DNA of 8,886 nt from JAEHDI01 sp035455185 (GTDB lineage: Bacteria > Acidobacteriota > Terriglobia > Bryobacterales > Bryobacteraceae): positions 1 through 8,886 of the forward strand of contig DATIFQ010000534.1 of NCBI GenBank assembly GCA_035455185.1, given 5' to 3'. Under the pieces are notes generated by a model. The model had not been told where the DNA came from, did not search any database, and worked only from the letters and a program-made list of their open reading frames with translations. Made by a program: the position numbers and the translations under genes. Shown one piece after another: positions 1 through 6,602 of the stretch. Position 1 is the first letter of the stretch, and every line of letters begins with the position of its first letter.

Positions 1-319
1 ACTGCCGCAGTACACGGACGGAAACATCTTCCGGGCACGGGACGGCAGCGTAATTGTGCCGTTTGTCTCCACGTGGCGTCTGCGGCGCAACGCGGAAGGA
101 TTCGACCGGGATGCAAAGGTGATCTGCCGACTGCCGGATGCGGCGGAGATCCGGCATGTCTATGCCGCCTCGGTCGATCTCGGCACCGTGGTCAAGGTTA
201 CGCCGGCGCGAGACGGGGACGCCATCGAGATCACGGTCCCGCGGCACGGCAAGGCGACGATGCTCGTGCTGGTGAAGCAGCCGGACGAGGCTCTGGAAGC
301 GGCCGTCCAAGGGCGGTGA
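1..319 (+). CDS. 3' end of an unidentified, probably beta-rich protein (5' partial)
   Basis: An open frame enters from the left edge (first full codon at base 2) and ends at TGA 317-319, leaving about 105 residues. The sequence alternates short beta-strand-like stretches (SVIVPFVSTW, KVICRLP, AIEITVPRHGKATMLVLVKQ) with polar turns, and it has no transmembrane segment. This resembles the C-terminal beta-sandwich found at the end of many secreted glycoside-hydrolase-like proteins, where a strand ending in 'I-x-V-P' is followed by a final hydrophobic strand. That resemblance is only by fold style: no catalytic motif lies in the visible part, so the function is not assigned. It is read on the same strand as the small gene that starts 46 nt downstream. 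An internal ATG at 113 is unlikely to be the true start because the frame stays open and protein-like upstream of it. Confidence 0.7.
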   Translation, partial: LPQYTDGNIFRARDGSVIVPFVSTWRLRRNAEGFDRDAKVICRLPDAAEIRHVYAASVDLGTVVKVTPARDGDAIEITVPRHGKATMLVLVKQPDEALEAAVQGR

Positions 320-365
320 ACCTCAGAGTAAGAATCCGAGGGGAGCTATTGTAAAGTGAAAAGCA

Positions 366-629
366 ATGCGACGGGAAGCCGACTTTCTGAAAGACGACGA
401 GGGAGTGCTCGTCTACATCGCCAAGAAGCTACGAGAGGCGAAGGCGCTCGAGGAGCTGCTGACGAACTCATCAGTCGATTACGTGGTGGAAGTGGACCAG
501 TACGTCGGCGGTTTCCTCTTCCGGACCGCCCGGGCCGGCGCATTCTTCTATGTCCGGGCGGATACGGAGACTCTCACTCGGGAACTGCTGGCCCGAAACG
601 GCTACCGTCCTTACGAACCGCTGGAGTGA
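366..629 (+). CDS. 87-aa small protein, DUF2007-like build, function unknown
   Basis: The start is fixed at ATG 366, because the in-frame codon at 357-359 is a TGA stop and no start codon lies between. A purine-rich GAGGGGAG at 338-345 is about 20 nt upstream, too far to be an ideal ribosome site. The protein begins with a charged stretch. A strand then helix (VLVYIAKKLREAKALEELL, residues 14-32) follows, then a strand pair (VDYVVEVDQYVGGFLF and AFFYVRA) and a last helix (TETLTRELLARNGY). This strand-helix-strand-strand-helix order, with an 'EAxxLEELL' helix before a buried 'VDYVV', recalls the DUF2007 'putative signal transducing' fold, but I cannot confirm membership. There is no signal peptide, so a cytosolic location is expected. 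The gene stops 4 nt before the stop of the convergent propeller gene, with no room for a separate terminator. Confidence 0.72.
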   Translation: MRREADFLKDDEGVLVYIAKKLREAKALEELLTNSSVDYVVEVDQYVGGFLFRTARAGAFFYVRADTETLTRELLARNGYRPYEPLE

Positions 630-633
630 ACCG

Positions 634-3324
634 TTACTGGGCCGGCTTGGGATTAAAGACCGGGAACGTAATGATGTTGCTGACGAAGAGGTCCTGGGCG
701 ATCGTCAACTGGGTCCGCGGATTCGTCGGGATATCGGTATTCAACTCCAGGTGCACCTCATACACTCCCACCATCCCCGGCCGGACTCCGGCGAAGAGCA
801 CGTTGGCAGTCTTGCCGCCCGCGAGGGAGGAGACGAACTCCTCCGGCTCGTTCAGAACCGGGCCGGAGTACTTCTGACCCGTGTGCAGCGCCTGCCGGGC
901 ATCGTCGGGCGTTATCAGGCCGAGGCCGGTGGCGAAGACGATGATTGTCTCGCCCGGTAGCGCGGGGTTCTGGTCGGTGACAAGACTGCCGGCGATGTTG
1001 GCGCAGCACAGCGCTTCGTTCGTAGGCGTCAGGATGACGGCCGAATTGTCGGTCGTCTTGGCCGAGAACTTGATTCCGTTGCCTTCCACTCCGGGGATCC
1101 TGGCGCGCAGGCGAATCCAGGTGTACACCCCGGCAGCGAACGCTTCCACCTTTGGGTCGGCGTTGATTTCCGCAATGAGCCCGTCACGGATGTTGGCCGT
1201 TGTGTCGTCCGTCTTAACCGTGTACTTGTACTCGCGATCCTCGATCACCACGGTGGCGACGTCACCAGCCTTCGCGGTGCCCGCGATCTGGACGGTTCCC
1301 GTAGCATTGCTGCTGAAGTGCTGCATGACGGCGGGCCGCGGATCGATGTCTCCGCCGTACGTGAAGATGCCGGGATTCTGTCTGATAATCGGAACTGCCA
1401 CGGGGTTGGTAGCCGTGACGCGACCGTCAGGCCAGACGGTGCGCACATATGCGTTCAAACTCGTTCTGTCAAGGACCTCCCACGGAATCTGTGCGTTGAC
1501 TTGGGTGGGTGACACATAGAGGAGGGGCGCGCGGATGCCGTCAAAGTAAACTTCCACGCCGCCGAGACTCAGCGGCAGGTTGTCCGCGTCACCCGGGGCG
1601 ACGACCGCTTCGGCCGCGAGTCGTTCGCCAAGGATGCTGACGAGCGTGCCGGGGGCGATCTTTGCGGCGTCCTGCCCCCCGGCAAGCTGCGCCCCGGCCG
1701 TAGTAGCCGTAACTTTCGCATTGTCCGACAACTTAGTCGAGTAGATGATTCCGTTGCCGGCCGATCCCTCAGTGCGAGCGGTCAGAATGATAGCGTTGAA
1801 CACGATGTTCGGCGTTGCATGGACGTTCGGATCTCCGTCACCGGCGTTGATCGCCTCGACAAGCCGGTTCACGATGTTCGCGAAAGAGTCCTCTTTAATG
1901 AGCTTGTACTTGTATTCTTTGTCTTTGACGGTGATGGTGATCTCGTCATTCTCCTGGAGGGTACCGGAGAACGTGATCCCACCGACGGCGTAGACCTTAA
2001 GGCCGGCAGCGTTACGAACGCCGGCATACGGTATTACCGGCTCAGCGAGAGTAAAGACCATGATGCGCCGGTTGAAAGGATCGGTGACGAAGAGGTTCGT
2101 ACCGTCCCAAGCGAGCGACATGGGCGTGCGGAGAGAATCGGAACTGGACCGGCGCAGGGGGTCGGCGCTGTCGGAGGCGGAGTTGAATTCCGCGGTGAAC
2201 TGGCCGAGTACGGTGTCCGCACTCTGGCCGCTGCTGATAGGCACGCTGTTGTAGACGAGGACGCGATCGTTGCCGCCGTCGGCAATAAACAGACGCTGGC
2301 CATCGGAGAGCGCGTAGCGGGGAAAACTCAGCGTCGCACCGCACAGGGGAGGATAGGTGTCATTGCCGTTTGCGTCCTCGCCGTTTGGGGTGCAGAGGGC
2401 CCTGACGTTATTGAAGATTGCGCTGGTCATGTCCGGCTGGCCGATGGCGATGTCGGCGGGCGCCTGGTTCGAAGCGGGGATCGAATTCCAGATCACGACC
2501 CGGTTGTGTCCGAGGTCGGTGACGTAGAGCCGGACACCGTCCGACGTCACGGAGACCGGATTCAGCAGGGTCTCCGGCTTGACGTTCAGGTCCGCCTTGG
2601 TCAGATCGACCTCGACGAACGTAGTGAAGTTGGGCTGGCCGAGCACGGTGTCGGCGGGCTGGCCGTTCGACGACGGGATTGCGTTCCAGATCAGGACCCG
2701 GTGGTTCTGCGTGTCTGCGACGAACAACTTGCCGTTCTGTATCCAGACTCCCTGGGGCCCTCGGAGGGAACTCGCGGTTGGGGGCCGTGGCGCGGCGTTC
2801 GACGTAAGATTAGGCTGGCCAAGCACCAAATCCGCAGGAGCGCCGTTGGTGGTTGGAATCGATCGCCAGATGAGAACGCGGTTGTTGTCCGTGTCCGCGA
2901 CCGCGAGTACGGTTCCATCCGTGGCCACCGCGGTGGGCAATCGCATACCGGTTTCGGAGAGGCCGACGTCAATCTTGGTGAAATCCGTCTGACCGAGCAC
3001 AACCGACGCCGATCCAACGCAAACCGGGCACCGTTGCGTGTAATCCAGCGAAGCGGTCGGGGCCGGCAGCATTGTTGACAGATTCCGGTAGATGAGGACC
3101 CGGTTGTTGATGGGGCCAGCGCCGACGCGGTTGGAATCGGCGACGACCAGCAGGTCGTTCGCATAAGCAAGACCGCTGGCCGCGCCCACGACCTGCTGGC
3201 TGCCGGCCGGCTCCTGGGCGGTAAAGGTCGGCTGGCCAATGACAAGGCGGGCCGCCTGTCCAGTTCGAAAATCGGCGGCAAGCGAGAGGCTAACCGTCAG
3301 AAGAAAAAGCGCAAGACTCCTCAT
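634..3324 (-). CDS. Secreted NHL-type six-bladed propeller protein with TIGR03437 (Solibacter C-terminal) domain
   Basis: The encoded protein is 896 aa. I start it at ATG 3324 rather than the earlier in-frame ATG at 3393. From 3324 it opens with a classic signal peptide (MRSLALFLLTVSLSLA, cleavage near residue 16-17), and a candidate promoter at 3353-3361 would leave the longer form untranscribed. Residues about 27-426 form six repeats. Each starts with a GQP-like turn (VIGQPTF, VLGQTDF, VLGQPNL, VLGQPNF, AIGQPDM, VLGQFTA) and carries an NHL-like strand such as LFVADTQNHRVLIWNAIP, as in a closed six-bladed propeller. From about residue 432 ('GVRNAAG') to the end is the TIGR03437 Ig-like domain, with APGTLVSILGERLA, PLSLGGVEVYFDGIRAPLLY, VSPTQVNAQIPWEV, PGIFTYGG, IIVFATGLG and VLFAGVRPGMVGVYEV. 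Two extra ~100-residue modules interrupt it. Cysteines at residues 99/102 and 311/328 may form disulfides. The role is unknown; extracellular binding is plausible. Confidence 0.93.
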   Translation of the reverse strand: MRSLALFLLTVSLSLAADFRTGQAARLVIGQPTFTAQEPAGSQQVVGAASGLAYANDLLVVADSNRVGAGPINNRVLIYRNLSTMLPAPTASLDYTQRCPVCVGSASVVLGQTDFTKIDVGLSETGMRLPTAVATDGTVLAVADTDNNRVLIWRSIPTTNGAPADLVLGQPNLTSNAAPRPPTASSLRGPQGVWIQNGKLFVADTQNHRVLIWNAIPSSNGQPADTVLGQPNFTTFVEVDLTKADLNVKPETLLNPVSVTSDGVRLYVTDLGHNRVVIWNSIPASNQAPADIAIGQPDMTSAIFNNVRALCTPNGEDANGNDTYPPLCGATLSFPRYALSDGQRLFIADGGNDRVLVYNSVPISSGQSADTVLGQFTAEFNSASDSADPLRRSSSDSLRTPMSLAWDGTNLFVTDPFNRRIMVFTLAEPVIPYAGVRNAAGLKVYAVGGITFSGTLQENDEITITVKDKEYKYKLIKEDSFANIVNRLVEAINAGDGDPNVHATPNIVFNAIILTARTEGSAGNGIIYSTKLSDNAKVTATTAGAQLAGGQDAAKIAPGTLVSILGERLAAEAVVAPGDADNLPLSLGGVEVYFDGIRAPLLYVSPTQVNAQIPWEVLDRTSLNAYVRTVWPDGRVTATNPVAVPIIRQNPGIFTYGGDIDPRPAVMQHFSSNATGTVQIAGTAKAGDVATVVIEDREYKYTVKTDDTTANIRDGLIAEINADPKVEAFAAGVYTWIRLRARIPGVEGNGIKFSAKTTDNSAVILTPTNEALCCANIAGSLVTDQNPALPGETIIVFATGLGLITPDDARQALHTGQKYSGPVLNEPEEFVSSLAGGKTANVLFAGVRPGMVGVYEVHLELNTDIPTNPRTQLTIAQDLFVSNIITFPVFNPKPAQ
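991..1305 (-). repeat. Module copy 2 inserted in the TIGR03437 domain of the propeller protein
   Basis: This codes for roughly residues 674-778 of the propeller protein. It lies between 'PGIFTYGG...' and the late strand 'NPALPGETIIVFATGLG', a spot where ordinary TIGR03437 domains carry only a short loop with 'GT' and 'N'. Key residues are AGTAKAGD, EDREYKY, ANIRDGLIAEINA, DPKV, RLRARIPG, GNGIKFSAKT and DNSAV, parallel to copy 1 at 1672-1986. The DNA of the two copies is clearly diverged, so the duplication is old or the copies arrived independently. The 'CC' pair near the end of this copy is absent from copy 1. Confidence 0.8.
1672..1986 (-). repeat. Module copy 1 inserted in the TIGR03437 domain of the propeller protein
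   Basis: This codes for roughly residues 447-551 of the propeller protein. The segment falls between the domain's opening 'NAAG' and its 'APGTLVSILG' strand, which normally lie close together. It has the pattern SGTxxxxDxITITVKDKEYKY, then a helix with 'FANIVNRLVEAINA', then 'AIILTARTEGSAGNGI' and a T/A-rich tail. Copy 2 at 991-1305 shares GT, D, EYKY, ANI, INA, DPxV, AR, GNGI and DN in the same order, about one residue in three by eye. The stretch near 1880-1930 looks more AT-rich than its surroundings. The limits are approximate. Confidence 0.8.
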
Positions 3325-3352
3325 GATAGAAACGCGGATGTACCGAGTTTTC

Positions 3353-3361
3353 AGTATAGCA
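3353..3361 (-). promoter_or_regulatory. Candidate extended -10 promoter of the propeller gene
   Basis: Read on the minus strand this is TGCTATACT: a TATACT -10 hexamer preceded by the TGn of an extended -10 element. No good -35 hexamer is seen at the usual 17-nt distance, as expected for extended -10 promoters. The predicted transcription start near 3346 gives a leader of about 22 nt before ATG 3324. No clear Shine-Dalgarno sequence is present in that leader. Confidence 0.45.
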
Positions 3362-3491
3362 GGAGCGGGACCGCGCCTTTTCTGCATGGGCACCGACTAC
3401 CCGAGGACATCCGCTCCCCCGGGGCCGGATGCAATCTCTCGGGCGTTGGACGAATGGTGTGCTTGGTTGGTTTCTTGAATCCACGGGCCGG

Positions 3492-3524
3492 CCCGGAACC
3501 CAGCGATGCCGTCTCTGTTCCGGG
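3492..3524. repeat. 8-bp perfect inverted repeat in the methyltransferase-propeller gap
   Basis: CCCGGAAC at 3492-3499 and GTTCCGGG at 3517-3524 are exact reverse complements around a 17-nt loop. A separate CGGGCCGGCCCG palindrome (3484-3495) overlaps the left arm. In the minus direction the stem lies 35 nt after the methyltransferase stop and could end that transcript, but no T tract follows. In the plus direction only TTTT follows, and no plus-strand gene ends nearby. The rest of the gap 3325-3558 shows only the promoter at 3353-3361. Confidence 0.4.
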
Positions 3525-3558
3525 GTTTTGGGAAGCTGTTGAAAAACCTAGCGTGTAG

Positions 3559-4974
3559 CTACAGCTTTCGGCCGAGGATCGCATAGTCCAAGCCGCCGAA
3601 GAAGGCCTCCCGGAATTCGGCGGGGAGGGTTTCCAGGGAGGGCATCGTGTCGGCGGCGGGCGAGAGGTGGCGAATTTCGATGTCTCCGAGACCGAACTCC
3701 TCCATATAGAAACGCAGCAAGGGCGACGGCACGGGCCGTGTGTGCGTGGGGTCGAGATAGAAGTGCGTCGCGAAGATGGCAAGGCACTCCGGGTTGGGAG
3801 TCTCGATCGCCAGCAGCCCGTTCCGGGCGAGCCGCGACGCCGCCAGCCGCACGAACTCCGGAATGCGATCGGGCCGGAAATGCTCGACAACCTGCGCACA
3901 GAAGATTCCGTCGAGCGACCCCTCGGGCAGCCCGGCGAGGTACGCAAAGATGTCGGCGGTTTCGGCGTTGAGCCCCTTTTCCCGGCAGATCGCGATCTGC
4001 TCCTCGCTCGAGTCGATTCCGCGGGCGCTGGCTCCTGCCTCCCGCATCAACTCGAGGAACTCCCCCCGGCCGCAACCGACGTCCAGCACCTCACCCAAAT
4101 CTTGAAACAGGGGAACGTAGAAGCGCTGCTTTCCGCGGACGCTCTCTTCGGTGCCCCGAAAGCGGAAGGCGAAAGGAGCGTAGTCGAACGCGGGCGATGC
4201 CGGCGCGGCTTGAATCGGGCTCGCGGGCGCGGCAGGCGGGGTCGCGGCGACACGCTGCCGCACAACCCTCAGCTCGTTGTGGATGAGTCGATCGTATTCG
4301 GTCCGGATCTTCTCCATGTCCGCCCAAAGTTTCCGCTGGATCTCCGTGCCGGAACGATTCAGGGCGCCCTCGAAGTCGGAGTGCTGCGCCCGCAACAAGT
4401 CGCGGAAGTTGGACTCCATCAGCGTGACGCGATGCTGGAAGGCGGACTGCAGATCCGCCACGCCACGCAGGAATTGCACCTCATTGATGGAGAGCTTTCG
4501 TTCCCACTCCTGGCGCCACTCGATCCAGTGAGAGCGGATATCCTTCAGCTCCCGCGCTTCCTGAATAGCCTCCTCGGCCCGCGCGCGGGTTACCGCATCG
4601 GATTCGGCAAGCCGGACGAGCGCCCGGTTGTAGTCATTGAGGGTTTCAAGGAGCGCTTCAATGGTGTAGATCAGGGCGCGGTTGAATTCGACCTGTTCGC
4701 GGACGTGCCAGTCGAGCAGGCGGGCGACGAACCTCTTGGCTGACTGGACGAGGGTATTCACCACGCCGGGCGCTCGCGGATTGACCGTTCCGATGGCGGC
4801 GACTTTTGCCTCGGCCGCATCGCGAGCGTGAACGAGGGGCAGGAGATCGGGCAGCGCCACGTCGCCGGGTGCCGCAGTGCGCGGGTAGCGCGCTAGCACG
4901 CGCTCCCGAATCCCGCGGATTACCTCCGCGAGTTCTTCGGCCTTCAAGGCTCCCGGGCTATCGTCGACGGCCAC
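3559..4974 (-). CDS. SAM-dependent methyltransferase with long N-terminal coiled coil
   Basis: The protein is 471 aa and starts with GTG at 4974, supported by GGAG 8 nt upstream. Residues 1-243 are mostly helical and charged. They include 'LLDWHVREQVEFNRALIYTIEALLETLNDYNRAL' (about 86-119), a type of segment seen in methyltransferases of surface-glycan loci, and later heptad-like stretches. An Ala/Pro linker (about 244-262) leads to a class I methyltransferase domain: motif I EVLDVGCGRGEFL (295-307), acidic end of strand 2 GIDSSEEQ (319-326), TADIFAYL (339-346), FCAQVVEHF (358-366) and ETPNP (391-395). A 'DPTHTRPVP' stretch (409-417) follows, which I associate with the Methyltransf_23-like enzymes of polysaccharide synthesis. 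The substrate is unknown, and no glycosyltransferase is visible nearby. The start overlaps the end of queF by 17 nt, so the gene is probably the last of a three-gene operon. No signal peptide is present. Confidence 0.88.
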   Translation of the reverse strand: MAVDDSPGALKAEELAEVIRGIRERVLARYPRTAAPGDVALPDLLPLVHARDAAEAKVAAIGTVNPRAPGVVNTLVQSAKRFVARLLDWHVREQVEFNRALIYTIEALLETLNDYNRALVRLAESDAVTRARAEEAIQEARELKDIRSHWIEWRQEWERKLSINEVQFLRGVADLQSAFQHRVTLMESNFRDLLRAQHSDFEGALNRSGTEIQRKLWADMEKIRTEYDRLIHNELRVVRQRVAATPPAAPASPIQAAPASPAFDYAPFAFRFRGTEESVRGKQRFYVPLFQDLGEVLDVGCGRGEFLELMREAGASARGIDSSEEQIAICREKGLNAETADIFAYLAGLPEGSLDGIFCAQVVEHFRPDRIPEFVRLAASRLARNGLLAIETPNPECLAIFATHFYLDPTHTRPVPSPLLRFYMEEFGLGDIEIRHLSPAADTMPSLETLPAEFREAFFGGLDYAILGRKL

Positions 4975-5359
4975 GGGACTTGCTCCAGCTTGCTGTCACC
5001 TTGGAATTGATGCCGCCACGCGGGGTGAACTCACCAATGACCGTCGCGGAGACTGGCTTGCAGGCGGCGACGACGTCCCGCAAGAAGCGGTTGACGACAT
5101 TCTCGTAGAAGATGCCGAGGTTGCGGTACGTGAGCTCGTACATCTTGAGCGACTTCAGCTCCAGGCAGAGCTTGTCGGGGACGTAGCGGATGGTAAGTTT
5201 GCCGAAATCCGGCAAGCCGGTTTTCGGGCAGACCGAAGTGAACTCGGGAATCACAATCTCGATCTCGTAGCCGGGGAATTGGTTGGGAAACGTCTCGATC
5301 TCGGGCAATTGGGCGTCAAGCCCGGCCCGTGCGTGTTCGTCGGTGTAGCGTTTCTTCAT
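4958..5359 (-). CDS. queF: NADPH-dependent 7-cyano-7-deazaguanine (preQ0) reductase QueF, short type
   Basis: QueF reduces the nitrile of preQ0 to the aminomethyl group of preQ1 in queuosine tRNA biosynthesis, in the cytosol. The 133-aa protein starts at ATG 5359. The frame is open further upstream, but that part is basic, low-complexity and unlike QueF. The family signatures are clear. EFTSVCPKTGLPDFGKLTIRY holds the catalytic Cys44 (thioimide nucleophile) and the proton-donor Asp51. ELKSLKMY (67-74) matches the 'ESKSLKLY' motif, YRNLGIFYENVVN (78-90) includes the substrate-binding Glu86, and FTPRGGI (111-117) follows. The residue before Glu86 is Tyr, where Bacillus subtilis QueF has His96. 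The C-terminus is short and basic and lacks the 'SIDPY' that follows RGGI in the longer B. subtilis enzyme, suggesting the short subfamily. The ATG overlaps the upstream TGA (ATGA), so translation is probably coupled. No other queuosine gene is in the window. Confidence 0.93.
   Translation of the reverse strand: MKKRYTDEHARAGLDAQLPEIETFPNQFPGYEIEIVIPEFTSVCPKTGLPDFGKLTIRYVPDKLCLELKSLKMYELTYRNLGIFYENVVNRFLRDVVAACKPVSATVIGEFTPRGGINSKVTASWSKSRGRRR
4983..4986 (-). promoter_or_regulatory. Shine-Dalgarno GGAG for the methyltransferase, inside queF
   Basis: On the minus strand GGAG lies 8 nt before GTG 4974, within the last codons of queF. It supports the GTG start. The gene has no earlier in-frame start that would fit, and the next Met comes far into the coiled coil. 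Confidence 0.55.
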
Positions 5360-6588
5360 TGGAGAAGCAGCGTCCTTGCCAGCAGCTCGAGGAAGAGACC
5401 GACGTCGGTGATGACGCCGATGGCCTGGCCGGTGCCGCGATCGCTGACTTTGGTGGCCACGGCTGGATTGATGTCCACGCAGACAATCTTGACCCAGCTC
5501 GGAGACATGTTGCCGACGGCGATCGAGTGCAGCATCGATCCGAGGCAAAGCACCAGGCCGGCGCCCTTGATGTGTTGGGCGTAGGCGTCCTGGGCCTCGT
5601 TCATGTCCGTGATGGTCTCGGGGAGCGGCCCGTCATCGCGGAGGCTTCCGGCAAGGACGAACGGTGTACCGGTCTTGACACACTCGTAGAGAACGCCGCT
5701 GGTGAGCTTGCCCGATTCGACCGCCTGCCGGATGCCGCCCGCATGGTAGATGGCGTTGATGGCCCGCATGTGGTTGCGGTGGCCGTGCTCGGCCTGCCGG
5801 CCGTCGCTCTGCCGGACTCCGAGCGAAGTGCCGTAGAGAGCCGCCTCAACATCGTGAACGCCGAGGGCATTCCCGCTGAGCAGAGCATGCACGTAGCCCG
5901 CGCGGATCAGCGCAGCCAGGGGCGTGGCGCCTCCGGTGTGGACCGTGACGGGGCCGGCGACTACGACCACCTTCTGCTTCTGCTCCACAGTGTGACGGAT
6001 GAGGGCGGCGGTCTGACGCACCGCCGTCTCCACCTGGCGCTCGGAAGAGATGCCATTGGTCATGAAGGCGAACGAGAGCCGGTCACGTTCCTTGGATTCC
6101 GGGAGTACACGGATGCCGCGCATTCCGCACACGGCCTGGTCGCCGGCCTGAATGTCGCGCAGACGCCGACAGAACGCCCGGCCGTCCTTGACGACGATCA
6201 GAGCGTCCATGCGCTGTTCTTCGACCGGGACCCATTCCTGATTGAGGCGAACGAGCGTCCGGTGGTTGGTAGTGGAGTAGAAGTCCTCTGGGGCGCAACG
6301 GTCGCGCTCGATGACGCGGAGCAACACGTCGCCGGACTCAGCGGGGGAGCACCCCAGGTCCATCAGTTGGGCGAGCAGGCGATCCATCGCCTCGCGCGTC
6401 GGCGCCTCGATTCTCAAGCGGAGGAACGAGGGGTCTTCGTTGGTGCGCCCGATACGGAACTGGTCGACTTCAAAGCGGCCGTCGCACTCAACGACCTTGT
6501 CGAAGATCTCCTCCATCACGTGGGAGTCGATCAGGTGCCCCTGGGCTTCCACGACCTCCTGGAAGGGAAATACGGTGCCGGAACTCAT
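5356..6588 (-). CDS. TIGR00300 / LOR-SDH family protein, probable ornithine cyclodeaminase-like enzyme
   Basis: The protein is 410 aa, from ATG 6588 to TGA. It matches the 'LOR/SDH bifunctional enzyme conserved domain' family along its whole length: the opening EVVEAQGHLIDS (11-22), EDFYSTTNH (101-109), VVVVAGPVTVHTGG (207-220), SGNALGVHDVEAALYGTSLG (238-257), GHRNHMRAIN (269-278), AGSLRDDGPLPE (313-324), LHSIAVGN (353-360), DINP (372-375) and DRGT (383-386). From family knowledge, the Methanococcus homologue and the C-terminal half of cyanobacterial AgrE/ArgZ-type proteins make proline from ornithine with bound NAD. The N-terminal arginine-dihydrolase domain of AgrE is missing here, so the protein corresponds to the cyclodeaminase part alone. 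The activity is inferred; the family also carries the older lysine-ketoglutarate reductase/saccharopine dehydrogenase label. No Shine-Dalgarno sequence precedes the ATG. It is the first gene of the overlapping operon with queF and the methyltransferase. Confidence 0.88.
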   Translation of the reverse strand: MSSGTVFPFQEVVEAQGHLIDSHVMEEIFDKVVECDGRFEVDQFRIGRTNEDPSFLRLRIEAPTREAMDRLLAQLMDLGCSPAESGDVLLRVIERDRCAPEDFYSTTNHRTLVRLNQEWVPVEEQRMDALIVVKDGRAFCRRLRDIQAGDQAVCGMRGIRVLPESKERDRLSFAFMTNGISSERQVETAVRQTAALIRHTVEQKQKVVVVAGPVTVHTGGATPLAALIRAGYVHALLSGNALGVHDVEAALYGTSLGVRQSDGRQAEHGHRNHMRAINAIYHAGGIRQAVESGKLTSGVLYECVKTGTPFVLAGSLRDDGPLPETITDMNEAQDAYAQHIKGAGLVLCLGSMLHSIAVGNMSPSWVKIVCVDINPAVATKVSDRGTGQAIGVITDVGLFLELLARTLLLQ

Positions 6589-6602
6589 TGGGATCGAATA
6601 CC

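Noticed and set aside
1819..3078. A 419-codon open frame on the plus strand opposite the propeller gene
   Set aside because: It is antisense to a clearly conserved propeller/TIGR03437 protein. Its translation is rich in R, G, V and D without any domain pattern, as expected for the shadow of a GC-rich gene.
3325..3393. A 23-residue N-terminal extension of the propeller protein from ATG 3393
   Set aside because: It would bury the signal peptide behind a basic stretch and lie upstream of the likely transcription start; ATG 3324 fits better.
3667..4743. A 358-codon open frame on the plus strand opposite the methyltransferase
   Set aside because: It is the antisense of intact SAM-binding motifs and shows no protein-like hydrophobic pattern.
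5360..5548. A longer QueF starting at 5548
   Set aside because: The added 63 residues are Arg/His-rich, unlike QueF, and overlap the LOR/SDH coding region in another frame. The ATGA overlap marks 5359 as the start.
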